Positions 38,591 to 47,997 of a stretch of DNA of 56,283 nucleotides are shown here, in pieces (positions within the stretch are counted from its first letter, which is position 1; the number at the start of each line of letters is the position of its first letter). The stretch lies in the IMG/VR virus record IMGVR_UViG_3300036985_002190, positions 1 to 56,283 of that record; one strand, given 5' to 3'. Position numbers and translations under genes: made by a program. Source of the stretch: a virus. Under the pieces are notes generated by a model, which worked only from the letters and a program-made list of their open reading frames with translations, was not told the origin of the DNA and did no database searches.

Positions 38591-40591
38591 ATGAGAAAAA
38601 TACTAATTATTTTAATATTGCTGCTAAGCATAGTAAGTCATGCAACAACCTATCAAATAGCAAATCAGACAGCTTTAGCAGCTTTTAATCAGAGTTCTTT
38701 AACAGCTGGCGATAATCTACTATTACAGAAAGGGCAAGTGTTTACAACCCCTATTATAATAAGTAATTCTGGAACTTCAGACAATCCTATAACCATAGGT
38801 GCATACGGAACAGGGGCGAATCCAATTATCACAGGTTTTACGACAATTACCGGATGGACAAATGAGGGTGGTGGTATTTATTCAAAAGTCATTATTTCCG
38901 ACGCTCAAACCAACGTGGTTACCGTTGATGGCGTAAATACTGCTATGGGCAGAGCTCCTAATGCTGGCACGTTTAATACTTATGAATCTTGTTCCGGTCA
39001 TGTGTCAATTACTGATAACGGTCTTGGAACTTCAACTAATTGGAATGGTGCTGAAGTTGTGATTCGTAAAAACAATTGGACATGGGATAGGGGGTTAATT
39101 ACAAATCATACAGGAGATGTATTAACCTATACTGATTTAACTCTATCCAGAACTGCAACAGCTAATTATGGATATTTTTTTCAGAACGATCTACGAACGC
39201 TGGATCAATTAGGGGAATGGTATCATAATACATCAAACGGTAAATTTTATATGTATTTTGGTGTAGTTGATCCAACAACTAAAACAGTCAAGGTAGCTAC
39301 TAAAGATTATGGAATCTATAATTACAACGCAACAAATTCTTATGATTATGTAACCTGTGACAATCTAAATATTGTAGGTTTTATTAAATCGGGTATCTAT
39401 TTAGCAACAGGCACAACATATAATATCGTTCAGAACTGTTCAATTAATTTTTGTGGCAGAAATGGAGTTGAAATTTTAGGTAACGCCAATCACAACACTA
39501 TAACTGCTAATTTAATTTCTAATACCACAAATGGGGCAATTTATTGTTCAGGTACATCGTCTTACCTAACTGCAACAAATAATACAATATCAAACACAGG
39601 GTTGGTTATAGGTAGTAATCTTGGAACTAGCGGACACTATACAGCAATCTCAACAAGTTCGACCAATGATCTAATACAGTACAACAGCATTACGAATACC
39701 GGATATGATGGTATGTACATCAATGGAAATAGTACTGAGGTTCGAAATAATCTATTTGATAATTCGTGCCTTGTATTAAATGATGGAGGAGCAATTTATG
39801 TCAGCGGTACTCATACTTCAGTTACTATTGACGGAAATATAGTTTTAAATTCTTCTGGCTATACGCTTGGAACGCCAAATTTAAAACAATATAGTCAGGG
39901 TGTATACTTAGATGAATATTCCAATGGTATTACAGTTACAAATAATACAGTTGCAAATTGTTCTTATGCGGGTATTTTTGTTCATAAAGGGCATGATGAT
40001 ATTATTACAGGAAATACTTGCTACAACAATTTAATTGGTACTACTTTTCAAAGTTGGTTAAATGAAGCTAATCTGGCGAATAATACATTTAATGGCAATA
40101 TATGTGTTGCAAAATCAGCCACGCAAAACCCTCTAGTTTTTGTTTCTGACTATAGCGGATATGCTACCAGCTTATCAACATTCACTATGTCGTCAAATTA
40201 TTATTCCCGTCCAATAGATGATAATGCTTCAATAAATACATATATATTAGGAACTTCTACAAATAGAACACTTGCGCAATGGCAATCTTTTTCAGGAAAA
40301 GATGCTAATTCCAATAAATCGCCACAGGCAATTTATTCAGAATCTGATTTACAGTTTGAGTACAATGCAATGGCAACGGCAATGCCAGTTACATTGAGTA
40401 GGGCAATGATTGATGTAAAAGGTCAGAAATATGCTACATCTACCATTTTATTGCAGCCTTATACATCAATTGTTTTAATGGTAGATGCAAATCCTTCAAT
40501 TATTGGTAATCCACTTGGGAAAAAAATAATTCTTAGAAACGGCACTAAATATTATATTAATCCTACAAATGGTAAAATGAGAGTTAGGTAG
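38591..40591 (+). CDS. Secreted parallel beta-helix protein (666 aa)
   Basis: Start at ATG 38591, opening a signal peptide (MRKILIILILLLSIVSHA). The body is a long right-handed parallel beta-helix of the pectate-lyase/NosD type, with many rungs of the form N-x-I-x-x-x-x-x-G-I-x-V (for example GNANHNTITANLISNTTNG and NNTVANCSYAGIFVHKGHDD, about 290-470). Such helices in phages are usually polysaccharide-degrading spikes; in secreted proteins they act on glycans. The catalytic residues cannot be assigned from sequence alone. The TAG stop lies in a small hairpin that precedes the next promoter. Confidence 0.65.
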   Translation: MRKILIILILLLSIVSHATTYQIANQTALAAFNQSSLTAGDNLLLQKGQVFTTPIIISNSGTSDNPITIGAYGTGANPIITGFTTITGWTNEGGGIYSKVIISDAQTNVVTVDGVNTAMGRAPNAGTFNTYESCSGHVSITDNGLGTSTNWNGAEVVIRKNNWTWDRGLITNHTGDVLTYTDLTLSRTATANYGYFFQNDLRTLDQLGEWYHNTSNGKFYMYFGVVDPTTKTVKVATKDYGIYNYNATNSYDYVTCDNLNIVGFIKSGIYLATGTTYNIVQNCSINFCGRNGVEILGNANHNTITANLISNTTNGAIYCSGTSSYLTATNNTISNTGLVIGSNLGTSGHYTAISTSSTNDLIQYNSITNTGYDGMYINGNSTEVRNNLFDNSCLVLNDGGAIYVSGTHTSVTIDGNIVLNSSGYTLGTPNLKQYSQGVYLDEYSNGITVTNNTVANCSYAGIFVHKGHDDIITGNTCYNNLIGTTFQSWLNEANLANNTFNGNICVAKSATQNPLVFVSDYSGYATSLSTFTMSSNYYSRPIDDNASINTYILGTSTNRTLAQWQSFSGKDANSNKSPQAIYSESDLQFEYNAMATAMPVTLSRAMIDVKGQKYATSTILLQPYTSIVLMVDANPSIIGNPLGKKIILRNGTKYYINPTNGKMRVR

Positions 40592-40603
40592 CATTTAATG
40601 CTA
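40589..40603 (+). terminator. Short hairpin at gene end, possible terminator
   Basis: TAGCAT (40589-40594) / ATGCTA (40598-40603) with loop TTA, directly followed by TTTG, which is also the -33 box of the next promoter. Weak as a terminator (no long T-tract). Confidence 0.4.
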
Positions 40604-40634
40604 TTTGAAACAATGTTTTAAATAACTACCTTTG
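40604..40634 (+). promoter_or_regulatory. Promoter for ring/muzzle unit
   Basis: TTTG (40604-40607), 19 bases, TACCTTTG (40627-40634): a near-ideal Bacteroidota promoter. Expected start near 40641, 12 bases before ATG 40653. Confidence 0.7.
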
Positions 40635-40652
40635 CAGTAAATAAAAATAAGA

Positions 40653-41384
40653 ATGGATACTAATTTAAATAATTACGTTTCAGTAAAAGAGATTATAGAT
40701 GGATTGATGCATTATCCGTCAATGAGAGATCTACAATATGACTCAGCCATTAAGTGGACGGTAGATATTATGGGTCTTATTGGTAGTTACGACTTATATA
40801 AAGATGAGCGCGATCTAGTTGAGATACATTCACATAGAGGTAAATTGCCAAGTGGGGTAGTTCGAGTAGATCAGGTTCGCAAAGTTAGTGGTAGTTACCC
40901 AAATATTAGGTATGATGCAATGCAATATGCTTCTGATGCATTTCAGGTAGCATACGATAAATATCCATCAACATATACTAAGGCTACGCAGGAGTATACC
41001 TATAAGCTTCAGGGTGATTATATTTATACATCATTTGGAGAAGCGCTGATAGAAGTTGTCTATAAAACATTATATACAGATGATGATGGGATCATAATGG
41101 TTCCAACAAATACATCACTATCAAAAGCTATTGAAGCATATATTAAGCAAGAACACTTCAGGGGATTATTTGAGATTGATAAAATATCTAAAGCTGTATT
41201 TGAAGAAGCTAAAATTGAATACTGCTGGTATGTTGCTCAGGCTCAGAACTCAATTATGAACGTAAGTCTTGATGAACGTCAATCTATTAGTAACGCCATT
41301 CATAGAATAATGCTTAACGACGACTTCCATTATAGAGGATTCCAAAACTTAAGCGATCAAGAACAATCTAGAAATATTAGATAA
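40653..41384 (+). CDS. Ring-type head-tail protein (243 aa)
   Basis: A 243-residue protein starting MDTNLNNYVSVKEIIDGLMHYPSMRDLQYDSAIKWTVDIMGLIG, followed by strand-rich blocks (LPSGVVRVDQVR; GDYIYTSFGEALIEVVYKTLYTDDDG) and a C-terminal helical part (LDERQSISNAIHRIML). This matches the conserved gene directly upstream of the muzzle gene in crAss-like phages, where it forms a ring of the head-tail connector. Its stop overlaps the muzzle start by one base. Confidence 0.65.
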   Translation: MDTNLNNYVSVKEIIDGLMHYPSMRDLQYDSAIKWTVDIMGLIGSYDLYKDERDLVEIHSHRGKLPSGVVRVDQVRKVSGSYPNIRYDAMQYASDAFQVAYDKYPSTYTKATQEYTYKLQGDYIYTSFGEALIEVVYKTLYTDDDGIIMVPTNTSLSKAIEAYIKQEHFRGLFEIDKISKAVFEEAKIEYCWYVAQAQNSIMNVSLDERQSISNAIHRIMLNDDFHYRGFQNLSDQEQSRNIR

Positions 41385-44300
41385 TGCTAAAGAAAGCACA
41401 ATTAACATATCGAGGGCTAAACCAAGATATTAGTAATTCAAAACGAGATCCCGGCTTCTACTATGATGCTGGGAACATTCGTATATTAGCGACAGATAGT
41501 AATACCACTGGATCAATATCTAACGATAAAGGTACTACGCTATTATTCGACATCGCTACTGGATATACTATTATTGGTCATGCCACTTTAAAGGATTATG
41601 TGGTTTTATTCTGCACTAATAATACCAATGATATTATATACAGGGTGAATCTTGACGACAACACTCCCGTAATATTATTTACTGGTGATTTGAATTTTAG
41701 TATAGATCATTATATTGAGACTGAGATCAATTATGAATCTGAAGATGTTCAGAAAGTCTATTGGGTTGATGGGGTGAATCAACTTAGACACATGAATATT
41801 ATATCAGATTCATTGCCATATACTCAAGATCAAGCAAAACTATTTGATGCAGTACCAGAGGTTTCATTTAGTGCTATTGAATTGGTATCGGAAGATTATG
41901 GTGGCACTCATACAGCTGGGATGGTTCAGTATGGTTATAATTTAGTTAATCAAGGTGGCAGTCAATCAGCATTGAGCCCACTAACTCAATTATATCCATT
42001 ATCTAAGCAAAATAAAGGCGGGCTAGTTAATGAGGTTGTTGGTAAGATTCTTAATCTTAAGATTACCGGCATTGACACAACCTATGATATAATCAAATTG
42101 TATAGCATTAAATATTCTGGATATAATCAAACTCCAGTTGTTAATTTGATTGCAGAAGAAAGTATTTCTGGAAGCGACTTTACATATTCAGATGATGGCC
42201 GCATAATTACCACTTTAACGGCTTCTGAGCTATTATTTCTCGGAAGTACACCAATCATACCAGAAGCATTAGTAAGTAAGTATAATCGCCTAATTTTGGG
42301 CAATATAAAGGAATCTTACTTTGATGTTGATACTTCTGTTTATGATACCAGAGCATATAGATTTCCAATCAATTCAATATCTACTAGGATTAAAAATAAA
42401 GATGATGTTGGCTATGCTACAATTGCATATAATACTGCATTAGCAGCAGAGCATGATTGTATCAACCCATTTGACGATTTATATCTCTATAAGAATAACT
42501 CAACCATATATGGAGCCACCGGGCCAAATATAACTATTGAAGTTAATCAGGTTGCTTTAGATAATCCTAGAAACGTACTTAAGTCTAATGAAATATACAG
42601 GCTTGGTATTGAGTTTTTTAATAAGTTTGGTCAGACTACCGCTCCAAAGTGGATTGCTGATTTGTATGTTCCGCAAGGTAATCTTGATGGAAATTATAAT
42701 ACACTTAAAGTTACACTAGCAAATACTAGCGCTTTAACTTCCGCTGGCGTTGTTGGTTGGAGAGTGCTTAGGGTTGAGCGCACAGAGCAAGACAAAACTA
42801 TTTTATGTCAAGGTATTGTTAATCCATCAATGTTTCAGGATTACAAGAATAAGCTTGGCATGTATGCTACTGTAGGTTATGGCACTACTGCTGCTGATGC
42901 TGGATGGACTAAGCTGCCGTCGCCATTTATGCGCAACTATACAGACCTTCAGGATACATATAGAGCATCTGGATTTACATCTGGTTATCCAACTATAAAT
43001 AAAATAACACACGGATATCCAATAGATTTACCAATGACTGGGCATGTATCTGAGCATCCATATCCAGAGATTATAAAGCAAGATAGTGTAAATAGCATTC
43101 ATAATTCATATGAAGAGACTAGATTATTCCAACTATATTCACCAGATATTACATTTAATGAACCAAACTTAAGCGAGAATCTTAAATATAAGTTTGTAGC
43201 TTCCGTTGAAAACGTTTTATTAAATTGCGGAGAATGGTGTAAGCAATATTTAACTGAGGATTCATATAAGTATGGAATTACTAGTGGTATAATTGCCAAC
43301 GAAGTTAGAGCATCTGGAGTTATTAGCTTGTTTGCTACAGCCAAGAGTTTAGGTGAATCTGCTATCCAAGGAAAGGCCGAGCCTAATCAGAATGGTTTAT
43401 TGGGTGGAGCTGGTGGTGATACTAAACGAATGAATAATTATCACTATTGGAGAAAATATACATTTAAGAACTTTGCTTCAGCTAATAGTTTTGATGTCTT
43501 AGGGACTCCAATGTTGTCTGGAGCTGGTGAATCATCTAAGGTATATACAGCCACGGTAGCAAATGTTGAATCTAAATATAAATTTAGTAATCATTTATAC
43601 ACAGTAGTTACAGATAAGAATCCTGCTGACGTTGAAAGGACTGATGATTTAATCCTATCTGTAAATAGCATTGGAGCAAAATGCCTTAATGTAGTTGAGT
43701 TTAATCAATCTAGATTAGAGTCATGTTTATATGTAGCTGGGATAACCGGATCTGCCACTGGATTGATTGAAGTGTCAAGAGCTTTAGACAACCAATATGG
43801 AGGCAACACATATGAATCACGCAGTAGAAATGTATACATGCGCATTGGCTCGTATTTACCAATATCTAGCACAGTGGCTCAAATCAATGAGGCTGGTGAC
43901 ACATTTGTAGGCACATATAGCTTTGAGAGAGTTATTCCGAATACAACTCAGGTTTTAGATAACAAGTATCTATCACTATGTGAGATTGTTGATTTTCCAG
44001 TAGAGACGTCTGTTGATCTTAAAAATAGATCTGACTGGTCTTCTGATGGATGGGATGCACACTTTCAGCCAACATATGATGAGTACCATAACTACAATAG
44101 AGTATATTCTCAACAACCAATATTTAACACAACAACAGCAACTCCATTTACATTTGTAGAGCGCAAAATCTTTGAAAACAGATTACTTGCGACTAAAGTT
44201 AAAGTATCTGGTGAGCTGGTTGATGGTTGGACTGATGTACAAATCAATGAAGAATTATATGTAGATGGTAATTATGGCGGTATAGTTAAGCTTATTAAAA

Positions 44301-45217
44301 ATAATGACTTAGTAGCTTGCTTTCAAGATAATGCTGTATGTGCTTTACTTATTCAGCCTAGGGTTCAAACTGTTGGTACAGATGGAACTTCTATTGAGTT
44401 GGGTAGAGGTACTATATTATATGACTTTAAATACATTACAACTACATCTGGAGGGACTAATAAACAGTGTATATTTAGATCGCCAAGTTCTATATATTAT
44501 TTAGATTCAATTAATAGATCATTAAATAGAATATCTAGCGATGGCATCCAGGGAATCTCAGATGTGCATGGATTGCATACATTAATGTATAATACTGTCA
44601 GCGAATCTAATGTTGGCTCAATGTCGATTGTTGGATGTTTTGATCAGGTAACTAATGATGCTTATTTTACAATGCCAAACTTAACTATTGCATTTAATGA
44701 GCAGACAAATAGTTTTGTGAGTAAATATAGCTTTATACCAAGTAGATATATCTCAACATATAAGGGATTATTATCCTGCCATATTAATTCTATATCTAGC
44801 GACATGGCTGTGTGGCAACATAATACAGGTAATTATGGTAACTATTATGGAGTAGAATATGATTCTTATATTACATTATTAGTTGCGCCAGAACCAGATA
44901 TTGATTGCGTATTAAATAATATTGAGTTTAAGTCTGAGGTGTATGATAACGGCGTAGATGTTCCGCTTGTTACAATGAGTAAAATTAGAGCATGGAATAA
45001 TTATCAAGATTCAAATACTCAGACCTTAACTGTAGGTCAAAATATTAAACGTAAATATAGAGATTGGAATCTATTTATCCCAAGAGTTTATGGAAAACCA
45101 TTGCAACGCATTAGAAATCCATGGAACTTCTTAAGATTAGATTTCGATAATACAAATAATTATAGATTAGTTTTACATGATACACTCGTCAGTTATGACG
45201 CTATATATCGAAAATAA
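41384..45217 (+). CDS. Muzzle-type tail/stabilisation protein (1277 aa)
   Basis: A 1277-residue protein starting MLKKAQLTYRGLNQDISNSKRDPGFYYDAGNIRIL, the opening of the large conserved 'stabilisation' or muzzle protein of crAss-like phages. The chain is strand-rich throughout, with WRVLRVERTEQDKTILCQG near residue 460 and a SIYYLDSINRSLNRISSDG type propeller-like segment near 1035. In the crAss001 virion the equivalent protein forms the tail muzzle around the DNA exit channel. It begins with a one-base overlap with the ring gene. Confidence 0.8.
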   Translation: MLKKAQLTYRGLNQDISNSKRDPGFYYDAGNIRILATDSNTTGSISNDKGTTLLFDIATGYTIIGHATLKDYVVLFCTNNTNDIIYRVNLDDNTPVILFTGDLNFSIDHYIETEINYESEDVQKVYWVDGVNQLRHMNIISDSLPYTQDQAKLFDAVPEVSFSAIELVSEDYGGTHTAGMVQYGYNLVNQGGSQSALSPLTQLYPLSKQNKGGLVNEVVGKILNLKITGIDTTYDIIKLYSIKYSGYNQTPVVNLIAEESISGSDFTYSDDGRIITTLTASELLFLGSTPIIPEALVSKYNRLILGNIKESYFDVDTSVYDTRAYRFPINSISTRIKNKDDVGYATIAYNTALAAEHDCINPFDDLYLYKNNSTIYGATGPNITIEVNQVALDNPRNVLKSNEIYRLGIEFFNKFGQTTAPKWIADLYVPQGNLDGNYNTLKVTLANTSALTSAGVVGWRVLRVERTEQDKTILCQGIVNPSMFQDYKNKLGMYATVGYGTTAADAGWTKLPSPFMRNYTDLQDTYRASGFTSGYPTINKITHGYPIDLPMTGHVSEHPYPEIIKQDSVNSIHNSYEETRLFQLYSPDITFNEPNLSENLKYKFVASVENVLLNCGEWCKQYLTEDSYKYGITSGIIANEVRASGVISLFATAKSLGESAIQGKAEPNQNGLLGGAGGDTKRMNNYHYWRKYTFKNFASANSFDVLGTPMLSGAGESSKVYTATVANVESKYKFSNHLYTVVTDKNPADVERTDDLILSVNSIGAKCLNVVEFNQSRLESCLYVAGITGSATGLIEVSRALDNQYGGNTYESRSRNVYMRIGSYLPISSTVAQINEAGDTFVGTYSFERVIPNTTQVLDNKYLSLCEIVDFPVETSVDLKNRSDWSSDGWDAHFQPTYDEYHNYNRVYSQQPIFNTTTATPFTFVERKIFENRLLATKVKVSGELVDGWTDVQINEELYVDGNYGGIVKLIKNNDLVACFQDNAVCALLIQPRVQTVGTDGTSIELGRGTILYDFKYITTTSGGTNKQCIFRSPSSIYYLDSINRSLNRISSDGIQGISDVHGLHTLMYNTVSESNVGSMSIVGCFDQVTNDAYFTMPNLTIAFNEQTNSFVSKYSFIPSRYISTYKGLLSCHINSISSDMAVWQHNTGNYGNYYGVEYDSYITLLVAPEPDIDCVLNNIEFKSEVYDNGVDVPLVTMSKIRAWNNYQDSNTQTLTVGQNIKRKYRDWNLFIPRVYGKPLQRIRNPWNFLRLDFDNTNNYRLVLHDTLVSYDAIYRK

Positions 45218-45223
45218 TAGAAT

Positions 45224-45886
45224 ATGAGTGTTAAAGGATATATTAAAAATTATAAAAAATGTATTAGATGCAACGAAATGTTGCCATGGAATCAAAAGCA
45301 TTACTCTAGATCAGATTTAAAAACAAATTTTAATAGCGACTGTAGGTGTAGAAAATGTAAAATAGATGCAGTAGAAGAAGACAATTGGAGTGATGGTAAA
45401 TTAAAATGTCATTTTTGTGGAACTTTTCAAGATATTGATCAATTCTGTATAGATCCGAGCAACAAGCAAAAGTATAGAGATTATAGGCATAGGAAGTGTC
45501 ATTCGTGTAAACGAATACATGATAAAACAAATAGAATATATAGATACGGTGGAGACAAGATAACTCACATAATTAGGAATAGATGGGATGCTGCAAATGC
45601 TAGATCTAGAAAGCACAATTTAGAATTCAACATTACAATGGATGACATCTATAATATGATTGTCAAGCAAGACTTTAAATGCAATCTAACTAAAATAGAT
45701 CTTACCTTTGAAATGGGATCTGGTAGAGTCCAAACAAATATGAGTTTAGATAAAATTAATCCAAATCTTGGATACACAAAAGATAACATACAAATAGTTT
45801 GCGCTGCTGTAAATATGATGAAATCTAATCTAAGCAATGACGAATTATATAATTTCTGTGAAAAGATATTAGAAAACAAAAGATAA
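45224..45886 (+). CDS. Zinc-finger HNH-type homing endonuclease (220 aa)
   Basis: A 220-residue protein. Residues about 10-95 contain three Cys-rich zinc-binding modules (CIRCNEMLPW; CRCRKC; CHFCGTFQDI; CHSCKR). The C-terminal part (about 120-215) is an HNH-like core: MIVKQDFKCNLTKIDL, then MSLDKINPNLGYTKDNIQIVCAAVNMMKSNLS, the 'slDrIdp..GYt..NvQ.vc...N.mK' block of phage homing endonucleases. It is inserted with minimal spacing between the muzzle and cargo genes, typical of a free-standing homing gene. Confidence 0.75.
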   Translation: MSVKGYIKNYKKCIRCNEMLPWNQKHYSRSDLKTNFNSDCRCRKCKIDAVEEDNWSDGKLKCHFCGTFQDIDQFCIDPSNKQKYRDYRHRKCHSCKRIHDKTNRIYRYGGDKITHIIRNRWDAANARSRKHNLEFNITMDDIYNMIVKQDFKCNLTKIDLTFEMGSGRVQTNMSLDKINPNLGYTKDNIQIVCAAVNMMKSNLSNDELYNFCEKILENKR

Positions 45887-47964
45887 TGGCAAAGAAAGAA
45901 ACTCAAAATTTATCAAGAGCATTTGGCTTCACTGAGGCAGATTATTCTACTGGTGGTAATTTATATTTCCTTGGTGGTATTAAACCTCCAACCACAATGC
46001 AAGGTAATGCTGGCAATGTAGCTGGTAGTATTGGCGGAATGATTCCAACTGACACTAGAGGTGGCGCTACTGCTTCTGGTGCATTAAAAGGCGCTGAAAT
46101 GGGCATGGCCCTAGGCCCTTGGGGTGCTGCTGCTGGAGCTGTAATTGGCGGTGCTGCTGGATATATTGGTCAAGACAACAAAATGAAACGTGCAGACTTT
46201 GCAGACAATGCTAATGATATGCGTCAACGTAATGAGATGCTTGGTATTAAAGCCAATGGTGGATCACTTAGATCATATGAAGTGTCAGATGCAAAGCCAT
46301 TTACTAGTTGGTATGATTCACAACCATTCTACACCGAAGCATTACAAAATAAATACAAAGATCTTCCAACCAAGGAGATTCTAGGCAACGCAACTAACGA
46401 TAAGTCATTTAGAAACAGTAAGTTAAATCAATATAATGATAGTTTAATATCTAAGTATGGCGACAAATACCTAACTGCAAATGAAGTTGATAGTGTTGCC
46501 AAGCTTAATAACATACCAAATATATTCGACTTAGATAAGCAAGTTAAATCATCTGATTACAATGGTGCAGGAGAAATGAATAATACTATGGGATCTAAAG
46601 AGGATACTTTAAATAAATATGGTTATAGAATGATGCTAAATAGGTCTTTTCCAAAAGGACAATCACCATATAAAGCTATGGGTGGTTTTATAACTGCATC
46701 TGGAGTTCCAGCTAATATGGTAACAGAATATGCAGATGGTGGTCTTTTAACTGAATTTGGAGCTGGTGGCAGTCACGAAAGTTCACCAACACAAGGAGTA
46801 CAGCAAGGAATTTCTAGTGATGGAACTCCTAATCGTGTTGAAGAGGGCGAAACTAAATACCAAGATTATATATTCTCGCACAGATTAAAGTTAGATGAGC
46901 GAGCAGTTAATGAACACAACTTACCAAAATCTATGATTAATAAAACATTTGCAGATGCATCAAAGAGGATTGCAAAGTTACATAAAGAACGTCCTAACGA
47001 TCCAATAACTAGAGACACAATGAAATCTAAGATGGATCACCTAATGATGGCTAACGATGAGATTCGTGAATACGAGCAATCTAGTATGATGGCTATGGGT
47101 GGACATTTATATGATGGATTATCTGAGAAAACCGGCAAGTTAAATATAGGTCAATTTAACACAACTTGGACTCCGCCAGAAGCAATAATAGATCAATACG
47201 AAGCACCTGGATTTGGCCCTGGGATGAAATATAATGATAAAATAACTGGCATTACAGATGGTGGCCCAGGACATGCCGGAGGAAGCGGTTGGGATAAGCA
47301 ATATCAAGCAAACACTGGCAGTAAAATCGGAAGCTTTCTGAAAGATCCTAAAAATCTTAGATATGCACCAATAGCTTTCGATGCTTTAGCTGCAACTGGA
47401 TTATTCGGTAAATCACCAAAGCCAGAACAATATAGTCCAACGTTAATTAAACAGCAAGGTAGCTTAACTGCGCCTCAAATCAACGAGGAAGCAATGAGAG
47501 CTAAAATAGATGCAGCTTATCAGAATCAAATTAGAGGATTAGCTGGAGCATCTGGAGGTTCAGGGGCGGCACTTAGAGGCGGTTTAACGGGACTTAGTGA
47601 TGATTATATGTCAGCAGTAGGGCAAGGATTTCTAGGGGCTGATACAGCCAATAAACAGGCTAAAATGCAAGCTGATCAATACAACCTAGGCACAGCTGGA
47701 AACATTGCTTCCCAGAATGCTCAGATGATGAATCAAGCAGGATTATATAATAACCAAATGATAAATCAGAATAACGCTCTGAACTATGACAATAGAATGT
47801 CATATTTAGGCAAAGGAGCTGAGGGTCTTGGAGATATTGGCTATGAAGCTAGAAATGCTGAGATTCTTCCAAGAATATTTGGATATACAGACCTAGCAAA
47901 ATATGCTCCAAATTCAAAAGCTTGCGGTGGACGACTGCGAATGATGAATCGTAAGAAAAAATAA
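45886..47964 (+). CDS. Virion cargo/ejection-type protein (692 aa)
   Basis: A 692-residue protein. It contains a Gly/Ala-rich membrane-active segment MGMALGPWGAAAGAVIGGAAGYIGQ (about 67-91), the block GTPNRVEEGETKYQDYIFSHRLKLD (about 310-334), which is characteristic of a conserved crAss-like virion protein, a helical TFADASKRIAKLHKERPNDP block after it, and an Ala/Gln/Asn-rich coiled C-terminus. Its position after the muzzle and the hydrophobic Gly-rich segment fit a protein packed in the capsid or tail and ejected with the DNA. The start overlaps the HNH gene by one base. Confidence 0.65.
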   Translation: MAKKETQNLSRAFGFTEADYSTGGNLYFLGGIKPPTTMQGNAGNVAGSIGGMIPTDTRGGATASGALKGAEMGMALGPWGAAAGAVIGGAAGYIGQDNKMKRADFADNANDMRQRNEMLGIKANGGSLRSYEVSDAKPFTSWYDSQPFYTEALQNKYKDLPTKEILGNATNDKSFRNSKLNQYNDSLISKYGDKYLTANEVDSVAKLNNIPNIFDLDKQVKSSDYNGAGEMNNTMGSKEDTLNKYGYRMMLNRSFPKGQSPYKAMGGFITASGVPANMVTEYADGGLLTEFGAGGSHESSPTQGVQQGISSDGTPNRVEEGETKYQDYIFSHRLKLDERAVNEHNLPKSMINKTFADASKRIAKLHKERPNDPITRDTMKSKMDHLMMANDEIREYEQSSMMAMGGHLYDGLSEKTGKLNIGQFNTTWTPPEAIIDQYEAPGFGPGMKYNDKITGITDGGPGHAGGSGWDKQYQANTGSKIGSFLKDPKNLRYAPIAFDALAATGLFGKSPKPEQYSPTLIKQQGSLTAPQINEEAMRAKIDAAYQNQIRGLAGASGGSGAALRGGLTGLSDDYMSAVGQGFLGADTANKQAKMQADQYNLGTAGNIASQNAQMMNQAGLYNNQMINQNNALNYDNRMSYLGKGAEGLGDIGYEARNAEILPRIFGYTDLAKYAPNSKACGGRLRMMNRKKK

Positions 47965-47965
47965 T

Positions 47966-47973
47966 TAACTTTG
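47966..47973 (+). promoter_or_regulatory. Promoter -7 element TAACTTTG
   Basis: TAACTTTG lies one base after the previous stop and 24 bases before ATG 47998. No -33 box at the right spacing, since that region is coding. Confidence 0.45.
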
Positions 47974-47997
47974 CATTTTAACATTAAATAATATAGA

